A stretch of DNA of 64,000 nt from Epiperipatus broadwayi (lineage: Eukaryota > Onychophora > Udeonychophora > Euonychophora > Peripatidae): positions 13,698,483-13,762,482 of the forward strand of contig JAQFVV010012402.1 in assembly GCA_028023455.1 (NCBI GenBank). The letters are read 5' to 3'. This document shows positions 35,190-47,290 of this stretch, piece after piece. Position 1 is the first letter of the stretch. Each line of letters begins with the position of its first letter. The position numbers were made by a program, and so were the translations under genes. The notes under the pieces were generated by a model. It ran no database searches. It saw nothing but the letters and a program-made list of their open reading frames with translations, and had not been told where the DNA came from.

Positions 35190-35860
35190 TTTAACTGTAA
35201 TTAGAAAAATAATTAAGCATCTGTAATTGGTCATAGATTCCAAAAAATAAATCCAAACTATTTAAAAGACTTGGCTTATCTAAATGGACACTCTTGTCTC
35301 CAGCCCTTGCCTTGAACTTTGTTCCTGATATCCAAATGATAAAATTATTGGATTTGGAAGTCGGACATCTGTGGCAAGGTAACGATATAGAAGACATCTG
35401 CCTCAAAATGACAGACAAATCTTAAAAATTCTCATTATTACATTATTAAGCCTTAGCTTTTATGGTATTCATATAATTACATGCTTTATTTTGTTTTTGA
35501 ATTTTGTATCTATGTATAAGTTGCCTGCTAAGGACAGGAGCACAAGGTGGTGGGTAATGGAAGAACTTCTAAATATAGTGGATAGTTGTGATATAAGCAG
35601 AGAAAACTGATGAGTAGTCATGGATTAACATCACTAATATCAATTAGAATGTGATGAGATAGCATTGATGAAGCTAACCTTACATACAGCCACAGTGCTC
35701 AATAATAAATACTATTGGAGAATGACGAATTTATGCATTGCCATTTTTAAAAAGGCATTACTTGCTCAATATCTTGCTCTTGAGCAGTATTCCTGTAAAA
35801 ATGTGGAGAACCAGATTGATAATGAATGCTTGGATCCTACACTACTGAGATTGAAATGAA
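35190..35860. other. Region with protein-like fragments on both strands, origin unclear
   Basis: At 35240-35430 the plus strand reads LGLSKWTLLSPALALNFVPD, then IQMIKLLDLEVGHLWQ, to a stop. The minus strand is also open from 35418 to 35191. At 35665-35859 the plus strand reads MTNLCIAIFKKALLAQYLAL, EQYSCKNVENQIDNECLDP. None has a clear start or splice context. Together with 34681-34900 this looks like debris of one or more old coding sequences, probably transposon or retrocopy. I cannot identify them. Confidence 0.3.
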
Positions 35861-36046
35861 CACTTTCAATAAACAGTAGTACTGTCTCCAGCTGTCAGAT
35901 GAACACACAACAATAAGATGCTGGCATGTATAAAAATCTCAAATCAATAGTAGGCATATCAACCTAGTTAAGAATTATTAAGGGCAGAGAAAGATTAAGG
36001 AACCTGCTCTGCAGCATTTATCTCAGAAAAATAAGCAAATTTTAAG

Positions 36047-36081
36047 GTAACACTCTAACCAACTGAGCCATCGTGTCAAAT
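36047..36081 (-). repeat. tRNA-like fragment (5' half)
   Basis: On the minus strand the sequence gatggctcagttggttagag followed by tgttacc matches the D-arm/A-box region of a class I tRNA. There is no B box or 3' half nearby, so it is a truncated tRNA pseudogene or the end of a second tRNA-derived SINE. Confidence 0.5.
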
Positions 36082-36618
36082 TGTAACAGTTAGTAGAAAT
36101 CTCATAAACTTATCTATGAGATTTCTCCTGATTTCTCCACTTTTTCTTAAGAGCAAAGTTGATTAGTGGTTTCCATACATTATGTATACTCACATTAGGT
36201 TGGCTTATGGGATTTTTTGCCATTGCCATGTGAGCAAAATAAATTGTTGCTTCAGGAAAATAACTTACCTATCAATCAAGTGAACATCCCTGGCAGGGAG
36301 AAAAAAATTTTTTGTTTTGTTTTTACTTTCTTTAGTTATATAGTGTTGATTAATCAAGGTGAAATTTAGGAACAATGGCATGAGTATATAGAAGAATTAA
36401 ATGGAAAAATGAAAGGGGAGGCCAAATATTACTTCCCTATAAGTTTGCAAGCAAGCAAGCTGGTATGTTATAAGATGGCCACTAGATATGATAAATGTAT
36501 TAAAATCAGGATTTGATCTAAGCTTTTCACTGATGAAGACCGTAAGCCAGAAACTAATGTTAATATAATAGCACTCCCATTTAATGTTGATTGATAACTT
36601 AAGGTTATATATATATAT

Positions 36619-38803
36619 TGTAACGATCCGGGGAATGTGCTTAACGTAAACTGCACTACAGGGCGCCATCTAGGTATTTGAACCTAGAAAAATTTATAGA
36701 GTAGGCAGATACGTAAGTACAAAAAAAAAAAATTTTTTTTTTTTTTCCTTTTTGCATACGGTCATTAGCCCATGTCACTAGCTCAGTGGAATAGCAGAGA
36801 TTTAATAATATAATATAAGAATATATATATAAGAGTAATAAAATAAGCCACTGCCAGTAATTAACATACAAACATTTATTTATGCACATATATATAAGAT
36901 TTAAAATTATTTTAGTATTAGTTTTACATTTCAAAATTTAACCTACATTTTTAACTTTGATTTTTGACTTTAATTTACATTTAATTACTATTATATTCTA
37001 ATTTTGCATTTTTATTAAGTTCGCACATATAAATTTATGAAAGCTTGTTTATAATGTTGACTATAGATCGGTTACATAGATTTCACGGTCAAAAACATTT
37101 CAAAAGAAACATAAACGATCAAAATACAAAATTATTGATTACTGACAATTGCGGAGGGAAATTTATATGTAACCCAATAGTATTCACCATAAGATACTTG
37201 CATTGTCACCAATAACTTAAAAGACATCCGAATAAATACATTTTAGATACTCACCGTAAGGTATCATTATTTATCGAATGTCTATATATTTTGATCAAAT
37301 ATGAAAACCCAAAACATAGTTAACCGATAACCAATCCATGCAAGCGTCTATAAACAACTTAAATTTAATGCATTTTTATTTAGGGTCAAGTATGAATAGA
37401 CCACATAGATTTGCATTTGAAAATAAAATATTCTATCCCTATTTAACCTTAGGCTAAAATTCGCAGTCAAACTGGCATCAATTCATCTGATACATCGATG
37501 TATTCAATGTAATACGGAATACGGCAGCACCAAAAAGATTAAGAGAAGATATTGACTTTCATTAGATAGGAATATTACTTCTATCCAACGAGAAGAACAA
37601 TAAAAAAAAAACTCCATAGAAAGGAACTGCGCTCTGCGTCTTATAATTCCTTCCATAGGCAAAACGGGAGAGTGCGGCGTATGAAGCGATTCTGCCAGTA
37701 GCGAATATCCGACTACATCTACTAACTACATCAATATATCCAATCCATTGACCCAATCTAACAACGACACAAATAACCTAAGATTACCCTCCCCTAATAT
37801 AACTTTACAAATCTATACAGCCATTCACGCCCGACTTAAGTTTAACATTTATATAATTAATTTAACGAAAAACAAAAAAATCATGATAAAAACTTAAAGA
37901 ATAAAAAAAATGGAAATGATTTTACATAAATAAGAAAAAAAAATACATCAAATAACACAATAAAGAATTTAGTTTGGTCAGATAGGATCATATTGCAATC
38001 ATTTAAATATAGAAAATTTTAATTTAATGTTCATTATTTATAAAGTTCTTACAGTTTAAACAGTTCATCTTTATCCGTTGCTTGCCATGAACGTGAATTC
38101 CCACGCCGTCCTAAGATTGGTATCCATTTAGCCATTGTTTTATTTATTCATTCGGAGGTTTTCTTAGTTTAATTGGTCCTCAATGTAGGAAACGATAGTT
38201 CATTTCTTTTTCTTTCCTAGCAAAACTGAAGGGATTGAATCGTGCGTCTGTTTCAATCCCTTCTTCACTTCCGCACTACCACATATCTCTCACATCGTAA
38301 TTAATCATTCACTAACTAATAATTTCCAAACTTGTCCTTTTATATTACTTTGAAAGATTGACTTAACATTGCGTCATCGATGCGATGATCCTTTTCATTG
38401 AGGTCCGATTTCCCAATGGATTTATTTCATTTGCTAAAAGTTTCTATTGTTTTCCTATCTGACCGATGTTTTTACATTTAAATGCCCAAGGCTGGTTTAC
38501 ATTTGACTAATTAAATTTATCATTTCCATTTCTGATTAATTAACCTGTTTTCCAAATCAAAGATATATTTTTATCTCTAAATCTTTTTAAGTTTTTGTTT
38601 TTAAAATACCTTTTCTATTTTTAATACAGTTTTATTTTAATAATTTTTTTTATCTGCGCGATTTAATATATACGAGTTTAAGATGATATTTAATTTCAAT
38701 TTTTAATTCTTAACGAAAATTTTTAAATGCGAACTTTTTAATTTACTTTCATGTTTAATAAATATAAAAAAAAACAATGTAACGAACGTCTGTGCTCATT
38801 ATA
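36619..38803 (-). repeat. Left LTR (3' LTR of the element)
   Basis: It starts tgtaacgatccggggaatgt and ends tgtgctcattata in plus-strand reading. Against the right copy, differences include acgtaaactg/acgtatctac near the start, gcatacggtcatt/gcatccggtcgtt, and the terminal attata/gttaca. Motifs such as caccgtaaggtatc recur within it and, in variant form, in the internal region. A 64-aa minus-strand ORF (37562-37756) shared with the other LTR has no recognisable family. Confidence 0.88.
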
Positions 38804-39520
38804 TATCAGTAAAGTTGCTTAAAAAAAAATGATAAAAAAAAAAAAAAATTTTACTTAGGGTTAGTAATTACGGTACACGATTGATGAAGACATTACAAAA
38901 ACATCCGGTTAGTAATTTTACAAAAAGACTACATACAAAAAAAATGTTTACTATCATTTTCCAAGGACCATTTACGTTCACACCCCTCCCCACAAGAGTT
39001 CTATTTTATTTTATACATTTTATTTTTACACACGGCATGACAAGCAAGTTATTTTATAAATTATTTATTTAAGAAGTTGCATTGAAGTAAATATATTTTG
39101 AAAGATAATGGATTTATACGTGTATATTTGCAGCACAATTATAAATACCACCAACTTATTTATGACTGATTAAAATGCTTAAATCGGATTACACTGAAGT
39201 AAATTCCCAACGGTACTTTCCGTAAGGTACCACATTTACCATCATAAACTTGCGTGGCTGTCTCCTATACACATTAAAGCATAATTTATATTAACAACAA
39301 AATATCAATCGCAACCTTTTGACTTTCTTTTTAACGAACTACAGTTTAAAATTATTTATACTTTCTAGTTTTTAATATATGTGCTATTTCATTCTGGCAG
39401 TACTTTCATAAGATTTAAAGTATACGACTATATGTAAACAGATAAAAATATTTCATTTTGATAAAATTTGCTCAGGGTATATGTGGTTTATTAAAGATCG
39501 GCCCTAGTTGGTTCGCCAGT
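38804..39520 (-). other. Internal region of the LTR element
   Basis: The 717 bp have no recognisable retroviral-type protein. Landmarks are a run of A with short interruptions (38821-38848, T-rich on the element's strand) near the 3' LTR and the PBS at the other end. No clean purine-rich tract adjoins the 3' LTR. A 63-aa plus-strand ORF (38881-39072) looks like chance. Confidence 0.7.
39503..39518 (-). promoter_or_regulatory. Primer-binding site of the LTR element
   Basis: Read on the minus strand, two bases after the 5' LTR end (...gttaca-ac), the sequence TGGCGAACCAACTAGG begins with TGG, complementary to the CCA end of a tRNA. This is the standard primer site for Gypsy/retrovirus-type reverse transcription. 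The tRNA species cannot be named without a tRNA set from the organism. Confidence 0.65.
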
Positions 39521-41705
39521 TGTAACGATCCGGGGAATGTGCTTAACGTATCTACACTACAGGGCGCCATCTAGGTATTTGAACCTAGAAAAATTTATAG
39601 AGTAGGCAGATACGTAATTACAAAAAAAAAGTAAATTTTTTTTTTTCCTTTTTGCATCCGGTCGTTAGCCCATGTCACTAGCTCAGTGGAATAGCAGAGA
39701 TTTAATAATATAATATAAGAATATATATATAAGAGTAATAAAATAAGCCACTGCCAGTAATTAACATACAAACATTTATTTATGCATATATATATATATA
39801 AGATTTAAAATTATTTTAGTATTAGTTTTACATTTCAAAATTTAACCTACATTTTTAACTTTGATTTTTGACTTTAATTTACATTTAATTACTATTATAT
39901 TCTAATTTTGCATTTTTATTAAGTTCGCACATATAAATTTATGAAAGCTTGTTTATAATGTTGACTATAGATCGGTTACATAGATTTCATGGTCAAAAAC
40001 ATTTCAAAAGAAACATAAACGATCAAAATACAAAATTATTGATTACTGACAATTGCGGAGGGAAATTTATATGTAACCCAATAGTATTCACCATAAGATA
40101 CTTGCATTGTCACCAATAACTTAAAAGACATCCGAATAAATACATTTTAGATACTCACCGTAAGGTATCATTATTTATCGAATGTCTATATATTTTGATC
40201 AAATATGAAAACCCAAAACATACTTAACCGATAACCAATCCATGCAAGCGTCTATAAACAACTTAAATTTAATGCATTTTTATTTAGGGCCAAGTATGAA
40301 TAGACCACATAGATTTGCATTTGAAAATAAAATATTCTATCCCTATTTAACCTTAGGCTAAAATTTGCAGTCAAACTGGCATCAATTCATCTGATACATC
40401 GATGTATTCAATGTAATACAGAATACGGCAGCACCAAAAAGATTAAGAGAAGATATTGACTTTCATTAGATAGGAATATTACTTCTATCCAACGAGAAGA
40501 ACAATAAAAAAAAACTCCATAGAAAGGAACTGCGCTCTGCGTCTTATAATTCCTTCCATAGGCAAAACGGGAGAGTGCGGCGTATGAAGTGATTCTGCCA
40601 GTAGCGAATCTCCGACTACATCTACTAACTACATCAATATATCCAATCCATTGACCCAATCTAACAACGACACAAATAACCTAAGATTACCCTCCCCTAA
40701 TATAACTTTACAAATCTATACAGCCATTCACGCCCGACTTAAGTTTAACATTTATATAATTAATTTAACGAAAAACAAAAAAATCATGATAAAAACTTAA
40801 AGAATAAAAAAAATGGAAATGATTTTACATAAGAAAAAAAATACATCAAATAACACTATTAATAAAGAATTTAGTTTGGTCAGATAGGATCATATTGCAA
40901 TCATTTAAATATAGAAAATTTTAATTTAATGTTCATTATTTATAAAGTTCTTACGGTTTAAACAGTTCATCTTTATCCGTTGCTTGCCATGAATGTGAAT
41001 TCCTACGCCGTCCTAAGATTGGTATCCATTTAGCCATTGTTTTATTTATTCATTTGGAGGTTTTCTTAGTTTAATTGGTCCTCAATGTAGGAAACGATAG
41101 TTCATTTCTTTTTCTTTCCTAGCAAAACTGAAGGGATTGAATCGTGCGTCTGTTTCAATCCCTTCTTCACTTCTGCACTACCACATATCTCTCACATCGT
41201 AATTAATCATTCACTAACTAATAATTTCCAAACTTGTCCTTTTATATTACTTTGAAAGATTGACTTAACATTACGTCATCGATGCGATGATCCTTTTCGT
41301 TGAGGTCCAATTTCCCAATGGATTTATTTCATTTGCTAAAAGTTTCTATTGTTTTCCTATCTCACCGATGTTTTTACATTTAAATGCCCAAGGCTGGTTT
41401 ATATTTGACTAATTAAATTTATCATTTCCATTTCTGATTAATTAACCTGTTTTCCAAATCAAAGATATATTTTTATCTCTAAATCTTTTTAAGTTTTTGT
41501 TTTTAAAATACCTTTTCTATTTTTAATACAGTTTTATTTTAATAATTTTTTTTATCTGCGCGATTTAATATATACGAGTTTAAGATGATATTTAATTTCA
41601 ATTTTTAATTCTTAACGAAAATTTTTAAATGCGAACTTTTTAATTTACTTTCATGTTTAATAAATATAAAAAAAAACAATGTAACGAATGTCTGTGCTCG
41701 TTACA
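39521..41705 (-). repeat. Right LTR (5' LTR of the element)
   Basis: It starts tgtaacgatccggggaatgt and ends tgtgctcgttaca, a perfect 6-bp terminal inverted repeat (TGTAAC/GTTACA). It should hold promoter and polyadenylation signals, but I see none with certainty. The 83-aa minus-strand ORF at 40408-40659 is the same frame as the 64-aa ORF of the other LTR, changed by a homopolymer indel, and is unlikely to be coding. Confidence 0.88.
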
Positions 41706-42304
41706 ATATATATATATCTGAAGTAGAGTAGAAGAACTCCTGAAAGTTGAGGTACTACCAAACAAAATAATAGCAGCTCTAATATGTTTTACAAATAAGA
41801 GATTATTACTAGCTCTGTTGTGAAGTCATCCTAAGTTTACTCTTAAATAATGAATTTGTCCAAACTACAATATTATCAAAATCAGATTGAACATACAAGT
41901 ACAGTCTGTCAGATTGAATGTACAGTACAAGTGATCAATGAAATTTATAATGAATATAAATAAATAGTAGCATAAATAGGTCAATTGGAGCGCTAGGTCA
42001 GGAAAGTTGGTTGTGGAAATTAATGAGATTTGGCTATATATTCGAGGTCCAGTTGGGAGGATAGTTTGACAATTTCAGACAACAGATGTCATTGAGCTTA
42101 TCTAATATTTGAAAGAATGCAGTGAGACATGCTCATTCAAGTCTGGAACAGAAAGTTTCTGGCTATTATATTTGTAAATGAAGTAAACCACTCATGAGCT
42201 CGAAGTATTGGGCTTAAAACAGAGGATCTCAGCATTCCTTCCCAAGCATAGGTTATATGAAGATGAACTGTAATTAAATTGTTCTATATAGTTATTATAA
42301 ATTA

Positions 42305-43473
42305 CACCTGGGTTTCTTTTTACGCGGACTTATTTAACACGATTTTGAAGTTACACGATTCATGTTTTACTGGAAGTCGAACTCCGATAATATGCTATTA
42401 CTTTAAATAATAAATTTCACGTGCTTATGTTATATTGAAAGTAATAGCACATAATTGGAATTCGACTTTCATCTTAGCAATTTCAATATTTTCAGTGCTT
42501 TATAATAGTAAGATTTTATGCAATAATGAAATTAAAATCATGATTTCCACATTTTATGTATACACACATTAAATTTTACAAGATTATAATGTAAATTTGT
42601 TCAAACATTGTGCGTGTTAATTTTGCATTTTAAATCACATTCTGTTTTTGCTTTTTTAAAAAGAACGTAATCAATTATTAATCATTTAGTGTCCACAAGT
42701 TTATTTTTAAAAGGTGAGTAATAGCAGTGGGCACAATTAAATTTGACAATTAAAAATTAAAATCTGATTTTTAATTGTAATTAACAATTTAAAAATTACT
42801 TACGGCGACTTGAAATTAATGTGATATAAAGCGAAATTTGATTTTTAAACGGAATTGAAAATTAAAAAATTAAAGACAAAAATAAGAATTTAATTTTTAG
42901 TTGTTAGTTTTAATTAAATTTTTTCCAGCAGTGGTGAATAAATATCTTTTTATTATCATAAGTCTAAGTTCATAAACAATTAATAAAATCATTGTCTCAA
43001 AGATTAATTACATTGTCAACAGAAAACCATTAACACAACATGAGAGTGAACTTGGCGCTAGTTGTATTTCCTCTTGTGAGAATTTGATTTTTTACCAGTT
43101 TGCAAATGAACGTGTTTTTCGACAAATAGCGATAATAATTAAAACGTGTATAAAAAATGTAAATTACTGTACTGTAAATTATGCATAAAAATATATTATT
43201 TTGAATAAAATTAAATATTATAGTTAAAAAAAGTTTGTCTTGTATCAATTTTTTTCAAATTTGAAATTTTTTATTAGTCATATTTTATTTCCTTATTTTT
43301 TTTTGCGCGAATTTTAAAATAATTTTACGTTGGTGCTTTGCTTTTACGCGAATTTTGAAAAATCACAGACCACATCCCCCCTTTTTCAATGTAAGTTACA
43401 TCTATTTTTGCACGATTTCATTTGCGCGTGTTTTCTGAGGAACCTATCTATCGTGTAAAATGAGACCCAGGTG
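42305..43473. mobile_element. Non-autonomous Tc1/mariner-like element with TA target sites
   Basis: The left end cacctgggtttctttttacgc and the right end tacgataga...cgtgtaaaatgagacccaggtg are terminal inverted repeats (CACCTGGGT). Both are bordered by TA (42303-42304 and 43474-43475), the target duplication of the Tc1/mariner/pogo group. Subterminal acgcg/cacg repeats extend the similarity inward. The 1169 bp contain no transposase. Minus-strand ORF 43030-43248 is not recognised. A smaller palindrome lies inside at 42372-42470. Confidence 0.65.
42372..42470. repeat. Palindrome nested in the TA-flanked element
   Basis: ggaagtcgaactccgataat at the left pairs with the inverted form at the right (ataattggaattcgactttc), and tgctattactttaa pairs with attgaaagtaatagca. 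It is about 99 bp with a short AT-rich loop. It could be a nested MITE or part of the host element's own structure. Confidence 0.6.
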
Positions 43474-43488
43474 TATTATAAATATCTA

Positions 43489-43942
43489 TTTGATCACCAT
43501 TAAGAACATCTGATTGGCTGTTAGATAGTAATAAGTGCAAGAGGTATGCAGTCTCTCAATTTAATTTCAAATACTGTTTGCGCTTTATAAAATAAATATT
43601 ATTTACATACGTTACTGCAAGTTATAACATCTAAAAACTACTGTGTAGTAAATCGTAGGATTTCACGCTGTATGTTTGTAATTAAAACTCAGTGAGTTAA
43701 ATGTGAAGATATTTAGAGCTTCACACTTTCACATCTAGATACTTCAAGCTGGCTTGGATATATAGAAAGACAAGTAAAGAAGAGGGTGGACCACCTTCTT
43801 GTTAAATTCTCTGTCTTGTATTTACGATTTGATTGCTATTAAGAACATCTGATTGGCTGTTAGATAGTAATAAGCGCGAGAGGTTTGCAGTTTCAATTTA
43901 ATTTCAAATACTGTTTGCGCTTTATAAAATAAATATTATTTA
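43489..43942 (+). repeat. Direct repeat, two copies of about 115 bp
   Basis: The segment containing ttaagaacatctgattggct, gttagatagtaataag and tactgtttgcgctttataaa occurs at 43489-43606 and again at 43829-43942 in the same orientation with few differences. The 220 bp between are unrelated. It may be the short terminal repeats of a small element or a segmental duplication. No ORF is present. Confidence 0.75.
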
Positions 43943-44861
43943 AATATCTATGATAAATGTCTCAACATTTATTTATTGGGTTGTGAGTTATTATTGAATG
44001 AATGGAACATAGATATAAACAAAACAGAATTGGAACAATTATTACAGGATCTACTTTTGTGAGTTGATTAAATTTTTGTCATCATTAAAAAAAAAAATAG
44101 ATGAGGAAATGCTAAAAATAGTTTGTTCTCTGGTAAAACAAAATTGAAAAAAAAAAAAAAATGTCCCCCATGCCAGAAAAATCAAAATGGCACAAATTGA
44201 TTTTCTGGAAGTTTTTTAAAAAATAAATCTTCATTACATGAAATATTGCTATAAAATTCTTCACGGGAATTACAAAACAAACATTATTTTCAAAGCTAAC
44301 AATTTTCTGCATGATTTAAAATATTAACATACACAGTAAAGAATTTGGACACATAGATTTTAAGATAATGTTAGAAAAAGTAAAATTATACAAAGAATGA
44401 TAAAAGAAAATTTATATATAAAGAGAAAAACCTATCTTAAATAGGATGAATTATATAAAAGATAGATTAAAATAAAAACAAATTAAAATATGGTATTAAA
44501 AAAATTGTTGTCTTAAAGTAATTGGTTAAAAGTATAAAAAGGACAAAAAGAAAGAAAATTATTGACATTTTTTATATATAAAGAAATGTATATGTAAAAA
44601 AAGGAAAAAGTTTGGAAAGAAAAAAAGAAGTAAGTAAATGTAGATTATATAATGTAAAAAAGATGTATGTTTAAAGATGTGAATATGTATATATGATTGA
44701 TGAGAAGAAATAAAAAGTTTTTAAAAAGAAAAGTGCATAATTTAATTGGATTCAATGAAAAGAATAATTTATAAGATATATATTAAATTGACAATTTCTA
44801 TTTATAAGAAACAATTTTAACTATTATTTGGATTTAAAAAAAAGGAATATTTTGTATATAT

Positions 44862-45547
44862 CAGCGTTTCTCAACCTTTGTATTGGGTCGCGTTAAATTT
44901 TTAATGGGTCGCGAATATGCACCAAGAAATAAAAACATAAATATCTGATAGCAAAAATCTTTTTACATTTTAAGAAAATATTAGTATTATTAAAAAAAAA
45001 ATAGTAAGTAATACTACCTATGCTTTGTGTAGTTTTCTCAAATTTAATTGTAAATTTGAACTTAAATAATCATAATGTTAAATTTCGTGATTATTTTCAA
45101 AATGTAATTGTTCAAAAGGTCATCGCAGATGCTTTGCAAGCAAGTAGTTGGTTGCAGACGGTTGTGGGTTCGCCTCCCCGCTACGGTATATAAAAAAAAA
45201 ATTCAACTAAAATTAATGCAGCCAAAGCATCAAAGTAGACTTTAAATTTTTCATAAGTAATTTAAATAAAATTCTGTCTAATTTATTTTTGTAATTTTTG
45301 CTTGTATTTCGTATATAAATAAAACCTTATTTGAAAAGAAAACACTTTTTTGGTATTGTTAAGTTTTTAAATTAAAAACGTGTAGTTTAATTCAACTTTT
45401 AACTTACAAATTATTTGTTCATTATAAATATTATCAAATTGATCCGAATATATACAGTACCGTTCTAATGTAATATCTCTCTTATTTTATATTATAATTT
45501 ATGTAATAAATATTTGGGTCGCAGGATAAAAAGGTTGAGAAACGCTT
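44862..45547. mobile_element. Non-autonomous hAT element, 686 bp, with 8-bp target duplication
   Basis: The ends are cagcgtttctcaacctttgt and the inverse aaaaggttgagaaacgctt, followed inward by tgggtcgcg / gggtcgcag. This cagnggttctcaacc...gggtcgc form is common to hAT elements of many animals. gtatatat flanks both sides (44854-44861 and 45548-45555), the 8-bp duplication typical of hAT, though in AT-rich sequence. There is no transposase. A SINE has inserted or been captured at 45105-45189. Confidence 0.75.
45105..45189 (+). repeat. tRNA-derived SINE, copy 5, 5' end degraded
   Basis: It has aaggtcatcgcagatgcttt then gcaagcaagtagttggttgc and a well-kept B-box-like GTGGGTTCGCCTCCCC, then a run of A. 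The A-box region is mutated (ttgttcaaaaggtcat). It lies inside the hAT element at 44862-45547, so it is the younger of the two or was carried by it. Confidence 0.7.
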
Positions 45548-45555
45548 GTATATAT

Positions 45556-47278
45556 ATAAAACAATGGAAACTAATGAGAATATAATTTTAAAATTTAATG
45601 CACAATTTTATATAAAAACTTATTCACTGTTTTATTTCATCCAAATAATGATTAAATTTTAAATGACTTTAATGACTAAACGATTAAGATTATATTTATT
45701 TATTAAAATGTTACATCTTGTGATTATCTATAAAATTTAAATATTTTTATCACTAAATAGCAAACTATTCGGGAGAGGGAGGGAATTACAGTAAATGCAC
45801 TAATCAAATTGCATCTATATCAGTACAAATAACAGCTTTACACCAGGTAAAAAAATGTTCTTCAAAACATGGCCTACATAACTTTATAGATATCCAAAAA
45901 TGAAATATAAACATTCCAATTAAAATTTTAAGATTTTTTCATAAGTATTTAAATTTAGTTGGTGTACATACAAGAATAAATCAAGCCTTTTATAATCATA
46001 AGTATACAGTTAGCATGATTGTCTATGTGATCAATCAATTTACTTAGGATATCATTATCCTGAAGCAATTCATCAAAAGTTAACATAATTTTAATATCAA
46101 CTAGATTGGATTAGTGCAGAACTAAAATTGCAACAATAGAAGTAAAATCAAGTTGTAGTAATAGTTAGTAATCATCATATGACATTAAATGACGATCTAA
46201 TCTGGCCAAATAAATAGTAAAATTATATATTTTAAATAATGGGAGTTATTTTACATTAAAATCTTTTCCGATTATAATAATGAAAGCCTAAGATATGTAT
46301 TGTATCTAAAATTTTAGAAATGCATTACATTTTAACAATTTATGTGAGCCACTTTAAAAAAAAATATCAGTATTTTTTTTTTTTTCAATGCTATTTTGTT
46401 GTAAAAGTATTTAAATTTTATGGATATACTATACTAATCACAAAATGTAATATTTTAATAAATGATTAAATTTGTTTTGAATAGAAATTATCAATTTTAA
46501 CTCGTATCAAAAATTGTTTGCTTTAAAAACAAATTGTTTGTTTCATAAATTTTGCACAATTTTCCCCATAAATTTTTATGTTTCTGTTTATATATATATA
46601 ATTATGTCATTAGTCTTGATTAGTTTGCATTGTTTTTATTGGTGGCTTGGAAAAGTTTTAAACAAAAATACTTTATTAAAGTATTGCTGCCAAAACATAA
46701 GTAAGGCGACCAAACTGCATTTCTAATTTCTCAACCACAAAACCATTTTAGTGTTCCATACCAATCATTGTTAAAAGATCTGTATTGACTGCATGTACAG
46801 TATATATGTGAATATAAATAAAGTTTATTATTTAATCATGTAAATATGTGCAGACAGTATTTGAATAAAATATCTCATTATTTTACTATTCTAGAGAAAC
46901 TACGTATGCCTATTGTGCATTTAAATGATAATTATGCAAAAATGGATTCATAAAAATAACCACTAGGAATTGTTTGTGTGTGTGTGTGTGTGTGTGTGAA
47001 GCAATTATAGTTTGCATACAATGAATATAATTGCCAAAGATTAGAATCATAACATTTGTATATATAATTCTGTTATATCTGAATTGGTGCGACAAGAACT
47101 TTCTTCATTTATGATGCAATGCAATAGATTATAATTAGTTACTGAATGTATGCAGAAATTCACACAAGCAGAAACTTATTTATAGACTAGAGATTTCTAA
47201 TAAAATTTCTAATTGTTAATTACTCTTTATTCCTTTTTTTATTTAACATTAAATAAATTTGGTTTGTTACTTCAAATT
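45556..47278. other. AT-rich stretch with no gene seen
   Basis: I find no splice-bounded or protein-like reading frame here. The only structure is a (GT)n microsatellite at 46974-46998. The 70-aa and 61-aa ORFs in it consist of translated AT-rich or microsatellite sequence. Confidence 0.6.
46974..46998 (+). repeat. (GT)n microsatellite
   Basis: Twelve consecutive GT units follow aattgttt. Confidence 0.95.
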
Positions 47279-47290
47279 GTATTGCATTTA

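Larger units (their letters stand above)
36619..41705 (-). mobile_element. Non-autonomous LTR retrotransposon with oversized LTRs (5.1 kb)
   Basis: Two direct repeats of 2185 bp (36619-38803 and 39521-41705) bracket only 717 bp of internal DNA. The ends are TGTAAC...GTTACA in the right copy and TGTAAC...ATTATA in the left. The minus-strand PBS fixes the orientation, so the right copy is the 5' LTR. The flanks are atatat on both sides (36613-36618 and 41706-41711), compatible with a short target duplication, though the site is simple sequence. The internal region holds no gag, protease, reverse transcriptase or integrase, so it must be moved by another element's proteins. LTRs are 86% of the length. 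The two LTRs are nearly identical by eye, with scattered point changes and small indels, so the insertion is fairly recent. Confidence 0.85.

Noticed and set aside
36397-36934. Three overlapping minus-strand ORFs of 62-92 aa next to the LTR element.
   Set aside because: They run across the LTR boundary and translate AT-rich or LTR sequence; no domain or splice signal supports them.
37562-40659. Matching minus-strand ORFs starting MGQWIGYIDVV in both LTRs (64 and 83 aa).
   Set aside because: They agree only because the LTRs are near-identical. A homopolymer indel changes their C-termini, and no known retroelement protein lies in LTRs in this way.
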